A stretch of DNA of 64,000 nt. Source: CBDBLK01 sp965243145. Lineage in GTDB: Bacteria; Bdellovibrionota; Bacteriovoracia; Bacteriovoracales; Bacteriovoracaceae. This document shows, piece by piece, positions 26,509 to 36,079 of this stretch. The DNA is taken from the NCBI GenBank assembly GCA_965243145.1, contig CBDEUB010000002.1:2356001-2420000 (forward strand). Reading direction: 5' to 3'. Each line of letters begins with the position of its first letter. The stretch's first letter is position 1. A program made the position numbers and the translations under genes. Under the pieces are notes generated by a model. The model worked only from the letters and a program-made list of their open reading frames with translations, did not search any database and was not told where the DNA came from.

Positions 26509-27531
26509 CTACCTCCGTTTTTTGGTTGTTTTTCTGCCGTTTTGATTCGGTCTTATTCGCTTTTTCTTTTTGGCCCTTCTCTTTGCCGTTCTTGGGCCTT
26601 GTGTTCCCAGTTTGCTCATTTTTTTGTTGGCATTTCTTTTGGCCGCCGTTTTCTGAGGCGCAAGCGACAATTGTTTTCCTCGGGAGTTTTTCCGCTTGGC
26701 CAATTCGCTCTTTTGTGCCCAGCGCTTTCGCGCGGAAGAAAATTTTTTAGCACCATATTTTAAGGCCTTCATAGGTGCATCTTTCACCACCTTGGCCACT
26801 GGCATGGTGGCAAAGGCCGCCGCTCCCGATGCCGCACTCACCAACCCATCTCCAATTAGACTTTTAGTAAAAAAGGGAATTAAAAGCATGGAAAGCCCTA
26901 TGCACACATTAAACAATGCCTGCATCAGGAATCCGCTCCAATTTCCGTCTTCGGATACATTCGCCAAATTCAAGAGCAAAACTCCCAATAAACTCCATAA
27001 GATTTTCCATAGGGAAATATGAAAAATTCCCTTGTACAAATTCATGGTTATAAATGCCGTGGACTCGCTGACAAATGCCAAGATCAAAAGCGGACTCAAA
27101 ACATATAAAATGGAATAGGTAAAATGAATTAAAATATCGGTAACATAATAACCCAGAAGGGCCACCATATAGCAAAGTATGTTCAACCCATAAATAAACA
27201 TTGTCCGAAAATCAAACCAACTGGACGCCTGTTCTTGAAAGCTGTCTTGCCTCTCTTTCATCAACTCCATCAGACCGCGAACTCCGCCTATTCGCTCAAC
27301 CACTCCGTCAGTCACCATGCTGATGAATCCCAGCACATCCTCAAATGACCATAGCAAAATGATCGAGATGACAACCCGTCTTAAAATTCCAACAACATCT
27401 AATCTTTTTTCGGAAAACTTAAAAAACTCGAAGATGATAATTAACAAAGTGGCAACTGCTAAAAAACTCCAATACAAAGAAACCAGGTCGTTCCTGATCT
27501 CTTTGATCGCTCCAGGGGGCCAGTCAAACAC
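26509..27531 (-). CDS. virB6: VirB6/TrbL-like polytopic membrane protein with basic tail
   Basis: 340 residues, GTG start at 27531. Five to six hydrophobic segments between ~15 and ~230 match VirB6/TrbL, the inner-membrane channel component. The last ~90 residues form a very basic tail (Lys/Arg clusters such as KRRAKKKKRIR), unusual for the family and perhaps a DNA or membrane contact. No ribosome binding site precedes the GTG: the stop of the inserted HD-domain gene is only 9 bp upstream, so insertion of that gene may have removed it. Confidence 0.75.
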   Translation of the reverse strand: MFDWPPGAIKEIRNDLVSLYWSFLAVATLLIIIFEFFKFSEKRLDVVGILRRVVISIILLWSFEDVLGFISMVTDGVVERIGGVRGLMELMKERQDSFQEQASSWFDFRTMFIYGLNILCYMVALLGYYVTDILIHFTYSILYVLSPLLILAFVSESTAFITMNLYKGIFHISLWKILWSLLGVLLLNLANVSEDGNWSGFLMQALFNVCIGLSMLLIPFFTKSLIGDGLVSAASGAAAFATMPVAKVVKDAPMKALKYGAKKFSSARKRWAQKSELAKRKNSRGKQLSLAPQKTAAKRNANKKMSKLGTQGPRTAKRRAKKKKRIRPNQNGRKTTKKRR

Positions 27532-27539
27532 TAATTAGT

Positions 27540-28904
27540 TTACTTAGAATCATTTATTTCCTTTTGCGTAACATTGTTAATTTTTTCTACTACATCTTCA
27601 ATTTCTTGTTTTTTGTTTTCGTTCAATACAACCAAAATACAATCTTTACTTGCTTGATTTGAAAACGCCTGAACAATTCTAGAAAGACTTTTAATACTTT
27701 TTATTTCTTTTTCAGTCTCAACAAAAACTCGTTCTCCATTTTTGTCTTTATAAATGTTTGATTTTAATTCAATAATGTCGAAATCTTCGCTTCTTTTACA
27801 TTCTGCATATTCTAGTTCTTTTTTTAATATATGCTCTTTATCTTCTAAGATGGGGTAGCAAAGATATATCTCTCGTTTAAGTATTTTTTTAGATAAACGA
27901 TTTATTTCTTCTTCACCATCCTTGTTGAAAAATTTTAAAAGAGTGTATATTGAATCATCTGTTAGGTTTAAATAATTGTACAAATTGTCTTTCATAAATT
28001 TTTCAAGTTCTGTTTCACCGAAGTTTTCAGAATTTCTTAAATTGTATAGAGATTTAAAATACTTGGGATAAATGTCAAGACCCCCAAGGCTTCCAGCCTT
28101 TTTAATAACCTCTACTATAAATCTTTCAAACATATACTCAACAACTTTTACTTTATGATGATAGTATACGGTTCTATTCATAAGCTGCCTTGCTAAAATA
28201 AAAGATTCATATTGCCTAACACCTTTTTCTTTTATTCCCAAGATTTTTATATTTTTATGCTTAATTACAGACAAGCAGTTAATCAAATATCCAACATCAA
28301 AACATCCTAAATAAGTGCCAGAAAAATGAGAATCTCTAAGCAAATAATCCATCCTGTCAACATCTAATTGAGAAGATATTAATTGGTCAAAATAATCGTT
28401 ACTTGATTTAGAATAATCTGATAAATTGAACCTACTTTCTTTTTCAATACTAGATTTAATTTTTCTAGTCCATTCTTCATGATCTGCTATTTTTTCTAAT
28501 TCTCCCAATTTTTTATCTTTTCTTTCGTTAGATGAATCTTTAAAAAACCTTTTTACAGCTTCTTCAAAACTATGAGAAAATGGCCCATGCCCAACATCAT
28601 GTAATAAAGAGTTTAAAATTATTTTAAATCTATCTTCCTTGTTTATTTTGTTATCACTAGAACTTGATAAATGATCTAATGCCAAACTAGCAAGATAAGC
28701 TGTACCTAGACTATGAGAAAATCTAGAATGAGTAGCTCCAGGAAAAACATAAGAAGCATGTCCAAGTTGTAAAATTCTTCTCAATCGTTGGAATTTTTCA
28801 TTATTTATAATTTTTTTTAGTATTTCTTTTTCTTCTTTTGTGCAGTTAAAGTTCATTGTTTTATGAACGGGATCATTGATGATCATTACCTCTTTTTTTT
28901 CCAT
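27540..28904 (-). CDS. HD-domain phosphohydrolase (dNTPase/SAMHD1-like)
   Basis: 454 residues from ATG 28904 (AGGAG 7 bases upstream; an upstream ATG at 28943 lacks one). The N-terminal half is an HD superfamily metal-dependent phosphohydrolase: HSRFSHSLGTAYLA, LLHDVGHGPFSHSFE and a later QLDVDRMDYLLRDS, the pattern of dGTPase/SAMHD1-like deoxynucleotide hydrolases. The C-terminal third is Lys/Glu-rich and uncharacterised. It interrupts the VirB5-VirB6 gene order, is very AT-rich, and contains only one GGCC, unlike its neighbours, so it is recent cargo. A nucleotide-depletion defence role is possible but inferred. Confidence 0.85.
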   Translation of the reverse strand: MEKKEVMIINDPVHKTMNFNCTKEEKEILKKIINNEKFQRLRRILQLGHASYVFPGATHSRFSHSLGTAYLASLALDHLSSSSDNKINKEDRFKIILNSLLHDVGHGPFSHSFEEAVKRFFKDSSNERKDKKLGELEKIADHEEWTRKIKSSIEKESRFNLSDYSKSSNDYFDQLISSQLDVDRMDYLLRDSHFSGTYLGCFDVGYLINCLSVIKHKNIKILGIKEKGVRQYESFILARQLMNRTVYYHHKVKVVEYMFERFIVEVIKKAGSLGGLDIYPKYFKSLYNLRNSENFGETELEKFMKDNLYNYLNLTDDSIYTLLKFFNKDGEEEINRLSKKILKREIYLCYPILEDKEHILKKELEYAECKRSEDFDIIELKSNIYKDKNGERVFVETEKEIKSIKSLSRIVQAFSNQASKDCILVVLNENKKQEIEDVVEKINNVTQKEINDSK

Positions 28905-29025
28905 TTTGTTGCTCCTAAAAATTTTATTCTCTTTTGGATTCATTTAATAAACTTTCCTACCTTATCGATCGACAAAGCTAAATTCTTAAACTTTACTTTT
29001 ATAAATATATTTTATTTAAAATCCC

Positions 29026-29685
29026 CTAAAATTTAGCCCCCTCCAACCTCTCCCGATACCCCTGAAGGCCCGTCTTTAATTCCTCATTAATCCGGTTAAA
29101 ATGCTTGGCCGAATCCTTGCCGGCCTTATTTTTCTCTGCCAGGGTTTCGCTTTGCAGTTTGAGAATCTGCCCGTTGATTTTTATAAGCTGGGATAGGGCG
29201 TGGAGTATTTGGGAATTAGTGACTGCCGTCATCCGTTGCGCCCCCTTGGGACTAGCCTTTTGTGCCTGAGTAAAGATACGCTTGGAATTTTGTTCTTGTT
29301 TTTTGGCATAAGTGTGGGAACTGTCGATCAATTTGAGGGATTCGGCGACACTTTGATCATGGCGTTTGAAAATCTCTTCGCCTTTGCCCTTCGGAGTGGT
29401 TCCGTAAAGTTTGATAACTTGGTTTTTTTCACGGATGGGATTCTTCTTTTCAACGGGGAGTGCCTGCATAATCCCCTGGGCATTGTCGATGCCTTGATTG
29501 ATTAAGCGCAAGTATTCCCTGTTTTGTTTGGTTTCCTTGATCATTTCTTTCAATTGTTGATAGCGTTTGATATTTTCATTGATCAATTTCATCAAATAGG
29601 GAATCTGTGCCGTGCCGCCAATCGCCTGTACCTGATTGGGAACAAGTAAAACAGTGGCAAGGATCAAATAAGAATAAAATTTCAT
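29026..29685 (-). CDS. virB5: VirB5/TrbJ-like protein
   Basis: 219 residues. Signal peptide ~1-22 (cleavage after VQA), then an almost wholly helical protein with coiled-coil-like heptads (ENIKRYQQLKEMIKETKQ), as in VirB5/TrbJ, the pilus-tip adhesin class. Positioned directly after VirB4 (three bases apart), where VirB5 belongs. Sequence similarity is too low for certainty; the call rests on size, secondary structure and gene order. Confidence 0.65.
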   Translation of the reverse strand: MKFYSYLILATVLLVPNQVQAIGGTAQIPYLMKLINENIKRYQQLKEMIKETKQNREYLRLINQGIDNAQGIMQALPVEKKNPIREKNQVIKLYGTTPKGKGEEIFKRHDQSVAESLKLIDSSHTYAKKQEQNSKRIFTQAQKASPKGAQRMTAVTNSQILHALSQLIKINGQILKLQSETLAEKNKAGKDSAKHFNRINEELKTGLQGYRERLEGAKF

Positions 29686-29688
29686 GGC

Positions 29689-32112
29689 CTATTTCCCCTG
29701 GGTTAGAGTTTGCAAAATCTCAAGTTGAGATTTTTTAGGGTTTCTTTGTCTTTCCTTCTCTATTTCTGCCTTGTCATGGGGATCGCTGGTGGCAATAGCA
29801 TAAGCGAGGGGATCGGGACTGATCTTGATCACTGCTTCCCTGTCATTTTGAATAAGCAGCACTTCGGAAAATTCCCCTTTCTTGGACTTGAGGCCTTTGG
29901 CAATCTCGGTTTGTTCTGTGCTTAGTTGCAATCTCTTTTGAAAGTCCTCCCAGTCGATCTTTCCTTGTTTGAGAATCAGTAGGGTTGCTGTATTGGAAAA
30001 GAGCGCGTTGGCAACTTCGGGATTTGCCAGAAAGTCCTTGTAGTTTTGGGACAGACACCAAATGCCTGCGCCAAATTTCCTAAAAGTTCGGTACGCCTCA
30101 ATGGTGAAATCTCTCCCCGAAGGAGTTTCTAACAATTTCCACGCCTCGTCGATAATCAGGAGCGTGGGACGAGAGGGATCATTTGCTGCCTGAGATTTGA
30201 TAAACTCGGTAAAGTTTAACAGCATCACATTTTGCAAGTCGGGGTAAGTATCCAGCCCTTTGGTTTCGATGGTAATGAGGTTTTTAGTCAAGTCGATATT
30301 GGTTTGCCCATCGAAAAGCCTACCGTAGGCCGTTTGCCCCGTCCAGGGAAAGAGTGCCTGGGCGTAATTTTGCATTTCGGTGGATTGGTGATTTTTTAAA
30401 ACTCTCTTCAAATCGCTTAAAGTGGGAATTTTGGGCGCGGCCTGATCGTAGGCCCAATAAATCGCTTCTTCCAGTAATGCCTTATTTCTCTTGGGCAGGT
30501 GACTCTCGCCCTCTTCGGTTAAGATTTGCTCCAACACTGCCAGGATAAGTTTAATCTTGGCGGGAGTGGGCGAGTCTGTACCGTTGGCGAGATCAAACAT
30601 ATTGAGGCAAAGATCGGACTCCAGCGAGAGATCGACAAACTGGCCCTTCAAAATGGAATCGTCCAACATTCGTTTGCTCGATGCCCCATTGTCGATCCAC
30701 ACGATCCGAGGCGTGGGGTGTGTGCCGTAAAATTGCATGGCCATTTGTAAAACGGTAAAGCTCTTTCCGGCACCAGAAGCGGCAAAGATAAGCCCATTCC
30801 AGGAAGGGAGTTCTCGGGCAAAAGGATCAAAGCTAAAAAGTCCCCCGTCGCGATTTTCAAAGAGGCACACGGGTGCCTTGTGTCCTTTCCAGGGGGCATA
30901 AACCGGCAACAAGTGGGCGCAATTGCTGGACTTCATTTTTTTGGGGCGGGTATGGGTACAGCTTCCTGGCATGGCATCTCTGAAAGCGTCCCAAACGGTG
31001 AGGGATTCGATCACACCTTCGGCCTGATCCAGTTCCCGCAAGGTTTGTAAAACTTCATCGGCCTTATCTTCTAAATGACTGGGCGAGGTATCCCAGACTA
31101 AAATGGTAATTCCCGACTGGGCAATTTTCTCGCTGCCTTCCAAGAGTTCTGCGAGCAGTTCTTCAATATGCTGTAATTTGGATTCACTTTCCAGGTCGCT
31201 CACGGTCTTTGCCCCTGATGCCATGGAGTGCGCCAGTCGCCTGGAGAGTTCCAGTTTTTCCACTTCCCGCTTTTGATCACACACTTCAACAGTTTGGGAA
31301 AGCACAAAGTGGAAGGGCAATCCCGAGAGCAATCCTTCAATCATGCAGGCAGTGGTTTCTTCTTCGGGCAGGTTTTTGAGGGTTATGGCCTTAAAATAGG
31401 TGTTTCCCAGTTGGACTGAATCTTTATTTACAATGGCATCAGTGAGCAAAACTTGGGAACTAAAGGATTTTCCAAAGGCGCTTATGCTTGATCTCAATCT
31501 GGGGTATCCGATCTTCTGACTGCGCTCCCAGTTGAAAAACTCAAACAGCAGTTTAAACCATTCCTCGTTTGTGAGGCGCGCGCATTTTATCGAGGCGTGA
31601 TTTAACCCTGACTCGATCTGTTTGATCTTCTTTAAAAAATCCTGTTTGTATTTTTCAAACTGTTCACTCGTCACTTGCACAAACTTTTTTACCGACTCCC
31701 AAAATTTCTTTTGAGGCAATGCCTGACTCTTCCCTCGTACAAAGAGAAAAATCTCAGGGGTGAAAAACTCCCCGCTTCTCTCCCGCTCTTTCAAAGAATC
31801 CAGGCGGGATTTTAGAATGGGTGCATAATTGGCCGGTGCCTTGCGGGACAATTCTGCGTGCTCCTGCAAAACTGTGGATACCCTGGGGTTGGCGCGATAG
31901 AAAAACTGGAGCTTCAACCCCTCCGGCAGGGAACTGATCAAATTCTCTAACCCTGTTGCCAAATCGTTAAGTTCGGCAGCAGAACTGGAACTAATATCTA
32001 ATCCTTCCAATCGCAGTCCCATCCCAAGTGCTCCATCGGTGTAAACTATAAAGTCACCTTCGGGGTGCCAAAAAGGCAATTGATCGATCAAGGCGTTGGC
32101 CTTATCTACCAT
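29689..32112 (-). CDS. virB4: VirB4-family secretion ATPase
   Basis: 807 residues, the usual VirB4 size. The N-terminal ~400 residues are the CagE/TrbE-like domain. The C-terminal motor has Walker A AASGAGKS near 450 and Walker B LLIIDEAWKLLE near 660, followed by RKFGAGIWCLSQN. It powers assembly of the pilus and transport channel at the inner membrane. The start at 32112 has AGGAG. It is the most confidently identified secretion gene. It is separated from VirB3 by the broken protease gene, its partner and the IS. Confidence 0.95.
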   Translation of the reverse strand: MVDKANALIDQLPFWHPEGDFIVYTDGALGMGLRLEGLDISSSSAAELNDLATGLENLISSLPEGLKLQFFYRANPRVSTVLQEHAELSRKAPANYAPILKSRLDSLKERERSGEFFTPEIFLFVRGKSQALPQKKFWESVKKFVQVTSEQFEKYKQDFLKKIKQIESGLNHASIKCARLTNEEWFKLLFEFFNWERSQKIGYPRLRSSISAFGKSFSSQVLLTDAIVNKDSVQLGNTYFKAITLKNLPEEETTACMIEGLLSGLPFHFVLSQTVEVCDQKREVEKLELSRRLAHSMASGAKTVSDLESESKLQHIEELLAELLEGSEKIAQSGITILVWDTSPSHLEDKADEVLQTLRELDQAEGVIESLTVWDAFRDAMPGSCTHTRPKKMKSSNCAHLLPVYAPWKGHKAPVCLFENRDGGLFSFDPFARELPSWNGLIFAASGAGKSFTVLQMAMQFYGTHPTPRIVWIDNGASSKRMLDDSILKGQFVDLSLESDLCLNMFDLANGTDSPTPAKIKLILAVLEQILTEEGESHLPKRNKALLEEAIYWAYDQAAPKIPTLSDLKRVLKNHQSTEMQNYAQALFPWTGQTAYGRLFDGQTNIDLTKNLITIETKGLDTYPDLQNVMLLNFTEFIKSQAANDPSRPTLLIIDEAWKLLETPSGRDFTIEAYRTFRKFGAGIWCLSQNYKDFLANPEVANALFSNTATLLILKQGKIDWEDFQKRLQLSTEQTEIAKGLKSKKGEFSEVLLIQNDREAVIKISPDPLAYAIATSDPHDKAEIEKERQRNPKKSQLEILQTLTQGK

Positions 32113-32905
32113 AGGTTTTTTCTCCTGTTGTTGGGTGTAAAAAAGGGATTTAAAAATCGTTAAATCTGATTTAGTGTTTCAAGTTTTTATGATAAATGGC
32201 CGATATTGGAGACTTTACAAATTACTTAGTTGGTGCTGAAGGAACAGCATTAACTACTTGCCCAACATTTTTATGATTTTCTACAATCTTAATGTTGGGT
32301 GTATTACTTAATGTATGCATATAAGTATGATGAATAGTTAAAACTAAATCTTGAATTTCTTGATTATCTTCCAAACGACAAATCTTTAAACCAATGGACT
32401 CCGCATCTTCGAGGCCTATATGACGGGCGTGTGTTTTCATTAGCTGATGATCTGTAAGGTCATTTACAATCTTACTTATGTCTATTTTTTCATCTTGAGC
32501 AAACATCCCATATTTTAACCACTTTCCTACTACTTCTTTCGACCACTCTATGGCATTTTCACAAGATAATATAAAAGTCGGATGGTATTTGCCAATAATT
32601 GTCTGCCACAAAGGGATGGTTTCAGGTCTTTCTTTAATATCTTTTGCAGCTTTTTTAAATTCGTCTAATACAGCACTTGCAGGAACGCCATTGATTTGAG
32701 GATCAATTGGCCCTAGATTAGATGGCCTACCCATGTGGATACACTTGGAAGCACAAGCAATCATTGTTCCTGCGGACATAGCAATCTGTGGAATAAAAAC
32801 TTCGATATCGAGTTCAAACATATCGCGCAAATAATCAACCAAAGATTCTGTTGCTGCAACTTCACCACCAGGAGTATGAAGAATTAAATCTAGGCCCTTC
32901 TTGCG

Positions 32906-33991
32906 GGCCTTGTTGCGTAAATGAGGCAGGTTAAAGCGTTGAAATAAGAGGAAAATGCCGGCATCCTATATTTTGGAAAAAAGCAAGGAGGCCGGCGATG
33001 TCAAAGGTAGCATATAAAATCCAAAATTGGAGTCAATATAATCGTGCCCTCATCAATCGAGGCAATATCACCCTATGGTTTAATGAGGATGCCATCCAAT
33101 CCTGGTTTGCTGACACGGAAAGTCGGAAAGGGAGGCCATATTTTTTTAGCGAAACTTGCATCCTCTTATGCCTCACCCTCCGCGCTCGATTCAACCTTCC
33201 CCTGCGCACCACTCAAGGTTTGATTGAAGGACTCTTTGAACAGTTGGGTTTGGCGCTACCTGTGCCCAGCTATACCCAGCTTTGCCGTCGCTCCAGCAGT
33301 ATCAAAATTCCCTCCAAGGCCAAGAATATCCGCAGGCCTATTAATGTTGTGGTGGATTCCACTGGCCTTAAAGTGTACGGGGAAGGGGAATGGAAAATGA
33401 GGATTCATGGGAAATCGAAAAGGCGGACTTGGCGCAAGCTGCATTTGGCAGTGAATCCCCAATCGTTTGAGATAGTGTCGATGGAATTAACAGAGTCAAA
33501 TAGAACGGATGGAAAAACGCTTCCGAGTTTGATTAAAGATATTCCCCAAATTAAAGAAGCGTTTGCGGATGCGGCGTATATGTATAGGGAATGTTTTGAG
33601 TCGATAGATGCCAAAGGAGGGAAGGCGATTATTGATTTGCGAGGGGGAACTTCGCTGGCGCGAGCGCCTACGCCAGGTTTGGCACAGAGGAATAGGATAG
33701 TGAGAGAACTTTGGGAGAGTTCGAGTAAGAGGAGTTGGAAGAAGAGAGTGGGTTATCACAGGCGGAGTTTAGTGGAAACCCAGATGTTCCGCTTTAAAAA
33801 GCTGCTAGGGCCTTCGCTGTTGTCGAGGAAGATGGCCACCCAGGTGGCGGAAGCAGAGATAAAGACGATGGTGCTGAATTGTATGACTCGTCTCGGAATG
33901 CCTCGGACTATGGCCATTCCCACTGGATAGCAAAATTTTTCCTTTCCTGTGGGGCCTCCGCAACTCTAATCCCGATTTATGCAACAAGGCC
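32906..33991 (+). mobile_element. IS5-family (IS903-group) insertion sequence, 1086 bp
   Basis: Terminal inverted repeats begin GGCCTTGTTGC(G/A)TAAAT at both ends, very like those of IS903. The flanks carry a perfect 9-bp target duplication, CTTCTTGCG, at 32897-32905 and 33992-34000, which is the length characteristic of the IS903 group. It encodes one intact transposase. The perfect duplication indicates a recent insertion. Confidence 0.95.
32998..33930 (+). CDS. IS903-group transposase (DDE)
   Basis: 310 residues. The N-terminus KIQNWSQYNRALINRGNITLW resembles IS903 transposase. DDE catalytic elements: VVVDSTGLKVYGEGEW for the first Asp, KEAFADAAYM for the second, and YHRRSLVETQMFRFKKLLG for the Y-(2)-R-(3)-E-(6)-K signature. 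ATG is preceded by AAGGAGG. It appears intact, so the element may still move. Confidence 0.93.
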   Translation: MSKVAYKIQNWSQYNRALINRGNITLWFNEDAIQSWFADTESRKGRPYFFSETCILLCLTLRARFNLPLRTTQGLIEGLFEQLGLALPVPSYTQLCRRSSSIKIPSKAKNIRRPINVVVDSTGLKVYGEGEWKMRIHGKSKRRTWRKLHLAVNPQSFEIVSMELTESNRTDGKTLPSLIKDIPQIKEAFADAAYMYRECFESIDAKGGKAIIDLRGGTSLARAPTPGLAQRNRIVRELWESSSKRSWKKRVGYHRRSLVETQMFRFKKLLGPSLLSRKMATQVAEAEIKTMVLNCMTRLGMPRTMAIPTG

Positions 33992-34238
33992 CTTCTTGCG
34001 TTCTAAACCATGAACTACAGACATAAAAGCATTTTTATCGTTATCGTTGATTTCAGTGCCTCTTAGGGGGCCTTTTTGAAGCCAGCCAGAATAATAAGTG
34101 ATAATATTGCGGTTACGCTTACTAAAAAGAGCTTGTAGATATTTATGCCTTACTAAATTGAAGGGGTCTTTCCCAGGATTCTTTTTTGCTTCCTCATGAA
34201 TTTCTCGTAGAACATCGTTCCAATTTGGCATAAATAAT

Positions 34239-34463
34239 TTAGGAACTGCTTTTTATCTCAAGCGTATATCCTTCATCCTCTAACATGGAAAACTTCTGTA
34301 AAGGAGCACTGAGATCAATATGATGACCTTGACTCAAATATGGTTGTTTCTGTGAATAAACTGATTTCTCAATAATTTCAAATATCTCATATACCTCTTT
34401 TTCTCTATCTTGAGATATATATTTAAACCCTTGAACCTTTTTAGTGAGTTTTGCTGGGTTCAT
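34239..34463 (-). CDS. Small protein paired with the split protease
   Basis: 74 residues from ATG 34463, which has GGGAGAGG 7 bases upstream; a longer frame to 34523 lacks a start signal. No signal peptide, mixed charge, no family recognised. It stops 7 bp before the protease start, so the two form a small operon with its own promoter region (34464-34679). Candidate substrate, inhibitor or regulator of the protease. Confidence 0.6.
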   Translation of the reverse strand: MNPAKLTKKVQGFKYISQDREKEVYEIFEIIEKSVYSQKQPYLSQGHHIDLSAPLQKFSMLEDEGYTLEIKSSS

Positions 34464-34679
34464 AAAGTTACCTCTCCCTTTGTTGCTGTCAGTCCCTTTA
34501 TTATCGGTCAAGATATAACACAATTCAAGTTAAATCAACTAATTTACTCTTAATTCACGAATCTAGCATTTTTGCATTCAAATTGACTCACAATGTTTGA
34601 CATTGTATATGACATTTTTTAGTTATTTCAGTAACTTGGGCCTTAACCCGCTGGATCAGCTTTTAACAAGGCATTTATT

Positions 34680-35000
34680 TTATCCCCCATAAATTTTCCC
34701 CTCCTGCCTGTCGGCATGGTCTGATTCCGCTCCAGCACTATAAAAACCCGGCGTGGTGTAATATCTCGCCAAGTCTTTCAAGTACCCCTCCGGTTTGTTG
34801 CGTTTGATGAGGAAAAGGCACACGCCCAGCAGTCCAGGCAGTCCCAAAGTCATAATAAACCCGATCGCTCCCTCGTCAAAAATTAAGTTCATGATCGAGG
34901 CCAGCAGCAACACCAAAATAAGATTCTGGGCATCCATGCCCAAAACCTTAAAACTCGCTTCCAAGTGGCGGTGAACGCTGGAAGTTTTCAAACCCTCCAT
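34680..35000 (-). CDS. virB3: VirB3-like membrane protein
   Basis: 106 residues. Short N-terminus with SVHRHLEASFKVLGMD, then two adjacent hydrophobic segments (~25-45 and ~48-65), then a cytoplasmic tail. The size, helix pair and location between the pilin-like gene and VirB4 match VirB3/TraL/TrbD. Three bases separate it from the VirB2-like gene. Confidence 0.7.
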   Translation of the reverse strand: MEGLKTSSVHRHLEASFKVLGMDAQNLILVLLLASIMNLIFDEGAIGFIMTLGLPGLLGVCLFLIKRNKPEGYLKDLARYYTTPGFYSAGAESDHADRQEGKIYGG

Positions 35001-35003
35001 TGC

Positions 35004-35324
35004 TTACCCCGCAATGCCTTGGAAAAATTCGATAATATGCTTGGCGAGGAACCCCACCACGGACATGGCAATTACGGCGATCACCCGCCCTTTCCCCTCG
35101 CCAGAACCAAAGATCGCCAGTATGGCCGCGTAAGTGAGTCCAATGGCACTGGCCAAAGGCAGGAGAGTGCCGGTGAGGGAATCCCGCAACCGCTCCATTT
35201 TGCTCTCAAGTCCCCCGATGGCAAAGACGCAATCGGGGAGAAACAACGCCAAGAGAATTGCACTCAACGCTATTAAAAAGAGGCGCAACCATTCCCGATC
35301 CTGCATTTGTTTTTTCAAACTCAT
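35004..35324 (-). CDS. virB2: VirB2/TrbC-like pilin
   Basis: 106 residues from ATG 35324, overlapping the previous stop (ATGA). It has an N-terminal basic segment, a hydrophobic signal-like helix ending near PDCVFA, a short polar stretch (GGLESKMERLRDSL), and two further hydrophobic helices around a Gly/Lys turn (FGSGEGKGR). This is the layout of VirB2/TrbC pilins, processed after the first helix. It heads the VirB gene series. Confidence 0.75.
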   Translation of the reverse strand: MSLKKQMQDREWLRLFLIALSAILLALFLPDCVFAIGGLESKMERLRDSLTGTLLPLASAIGLTYAAILAIFGSGEGKGRVIAVIAMSVVGFLAKHIIEFFQGIAG

Positions 35325-35674
35325 GCGTTGGCCACCAACACTAAATTTTTCTCGAAGGGATAGAGGCACATTCTAATATCCCCATCAAAATCGCTGTCGG
35401 AGAACCCGTCGCCCACTATCTTGCGGGCGATAAATCGCCCATGCCGGCGCAAGACCGATTCCACCGCAAAAGAAACTTCGCTATTTTCACTTTTTGTTGG
35501 CCTCAAATAATATGGAGTGCCGGGAAAAATATCTAACTTGAGGCGATATTCCCCATATTCGGGGCAATAAAATGCCACTCCCGCCGGGGCACGCTTGCCT
35601 TCTTTGTTTTCCCACCACAAATAAAAAGGTTTGTGTTCAATGACTTGTTCTGTTGCCGTTGCTACTTCTGTCAT
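35321..35674 (-). CDS. Conserved-looking beta-rich cytoplasmic protein, unknown
   Basis: 117 residues from ATG 35674. Two in-frame ATGs lie close together; AGGAGG is six bases before the second, which decides the start. Predicted mostly beta strand with many aromatic residues (KPFYLWWENKEGKRAP, YYLRPTKSE). No signal peptide or membrane helix. It may be a DNA-binding or transfer-regulation protein; the first gene of the VirB2-B3 unit. Not recognised. Confidence 0.65.
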   Translation of the reverse strand: MTEVATATEQVIEHKPFYLWWENKEGKRAPAGVAFYCPEYGEYRLKLDIFPGTPYYLRPTKSENSEVSFAVESVLRRHGRFIARKIVGDGFSDSDFDGDIRMCLYPFEKNLVLVANA

Positions 35675-35776
35675 CTTCATCCTCCTATAGTTAAAAATTT
35701 GAGTTGTGAATTGTTCCGCCACTCGATCTCAAAAAATAAGCTGAACTCGACACCCTGAAGGCGCGCATACGCCCTC

Positions 35777-36079
35777 TCACTCTCCAAATTCTCTCAAGTA
35801 GTCTTCCCGCAATTCCTCCAATGCTATATCCCTTATGGCCTCAATCTCCGTCGCTTTCTTTCCCAATCGGTGAGCAATTTTTCTCAAGTTCAAATCTTCC
35901 CAAAAAGCTAAGTGAATCACTGCTTTTTGCAGTGGTGGCAGTTCCGCCACTCGCTCTCTAATAAATTCCTGTGCCCGTTTACTATTCTTCTTCTTTGTCT
36001 GGTTCGATATAGACTCCTTCGTTTTCAATGGTGTTTGACAATATTTCCAAAAACTCCTCGTCCGACTCAATCTCATCAA
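35777..36079 (-). CDS. Sigma-70 region 4-like protein (small)
   Basis: 100 residues. The C-terminal half matches sigma region 4: ELPPLQKAVIHLAFWEDLNL followed by RKIAHRLGKKATEIEAIRDIAL, a helix-turn-helix with the usual LP..(R/K)..(I/V) lead. No region 2 is visible, so alone it is not a full sigma factor. It overlaps the upstream sigma-like gene by four bases, suggesting that the two proteins work together or form one split factor. Confidence 0.7.
   Translation of the reverse strand: MMRLSRTRSFWKYCQTPLKTKESISNQTKKKNSKRAQEFIRERVAELPPLQKAVIHLAFWEDLNLRKIAHRLGKKATEIEAIRDIALEELREDYLREFGE

Larger units (their letters stand above)
32222..34231 (-). pseudogene. SDH/ClpP-class serine protease gene, split by an IS
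   Basis: Two halves lie on either side of the IS: 34231-33992 (80 codons) and 32905-32222. Removing the IS and one 9-bp target copy restores one frame of about 304 residues across the join (..GLERKKGLDLILHTPGG..). The rejoined protein has the serine dehydrogenase proteinase (PF01972-like) hallmarks: ILHTPGGEV as oxyanion region and nucleophile Ser in MSAGTMIACAS. The catalytic residues are in the downstream fragment. As it stands the gene cannot make the full enzyme. Low GC; cargo within the VirB operon together with the small gene at 34239. Confidence 0.88.
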
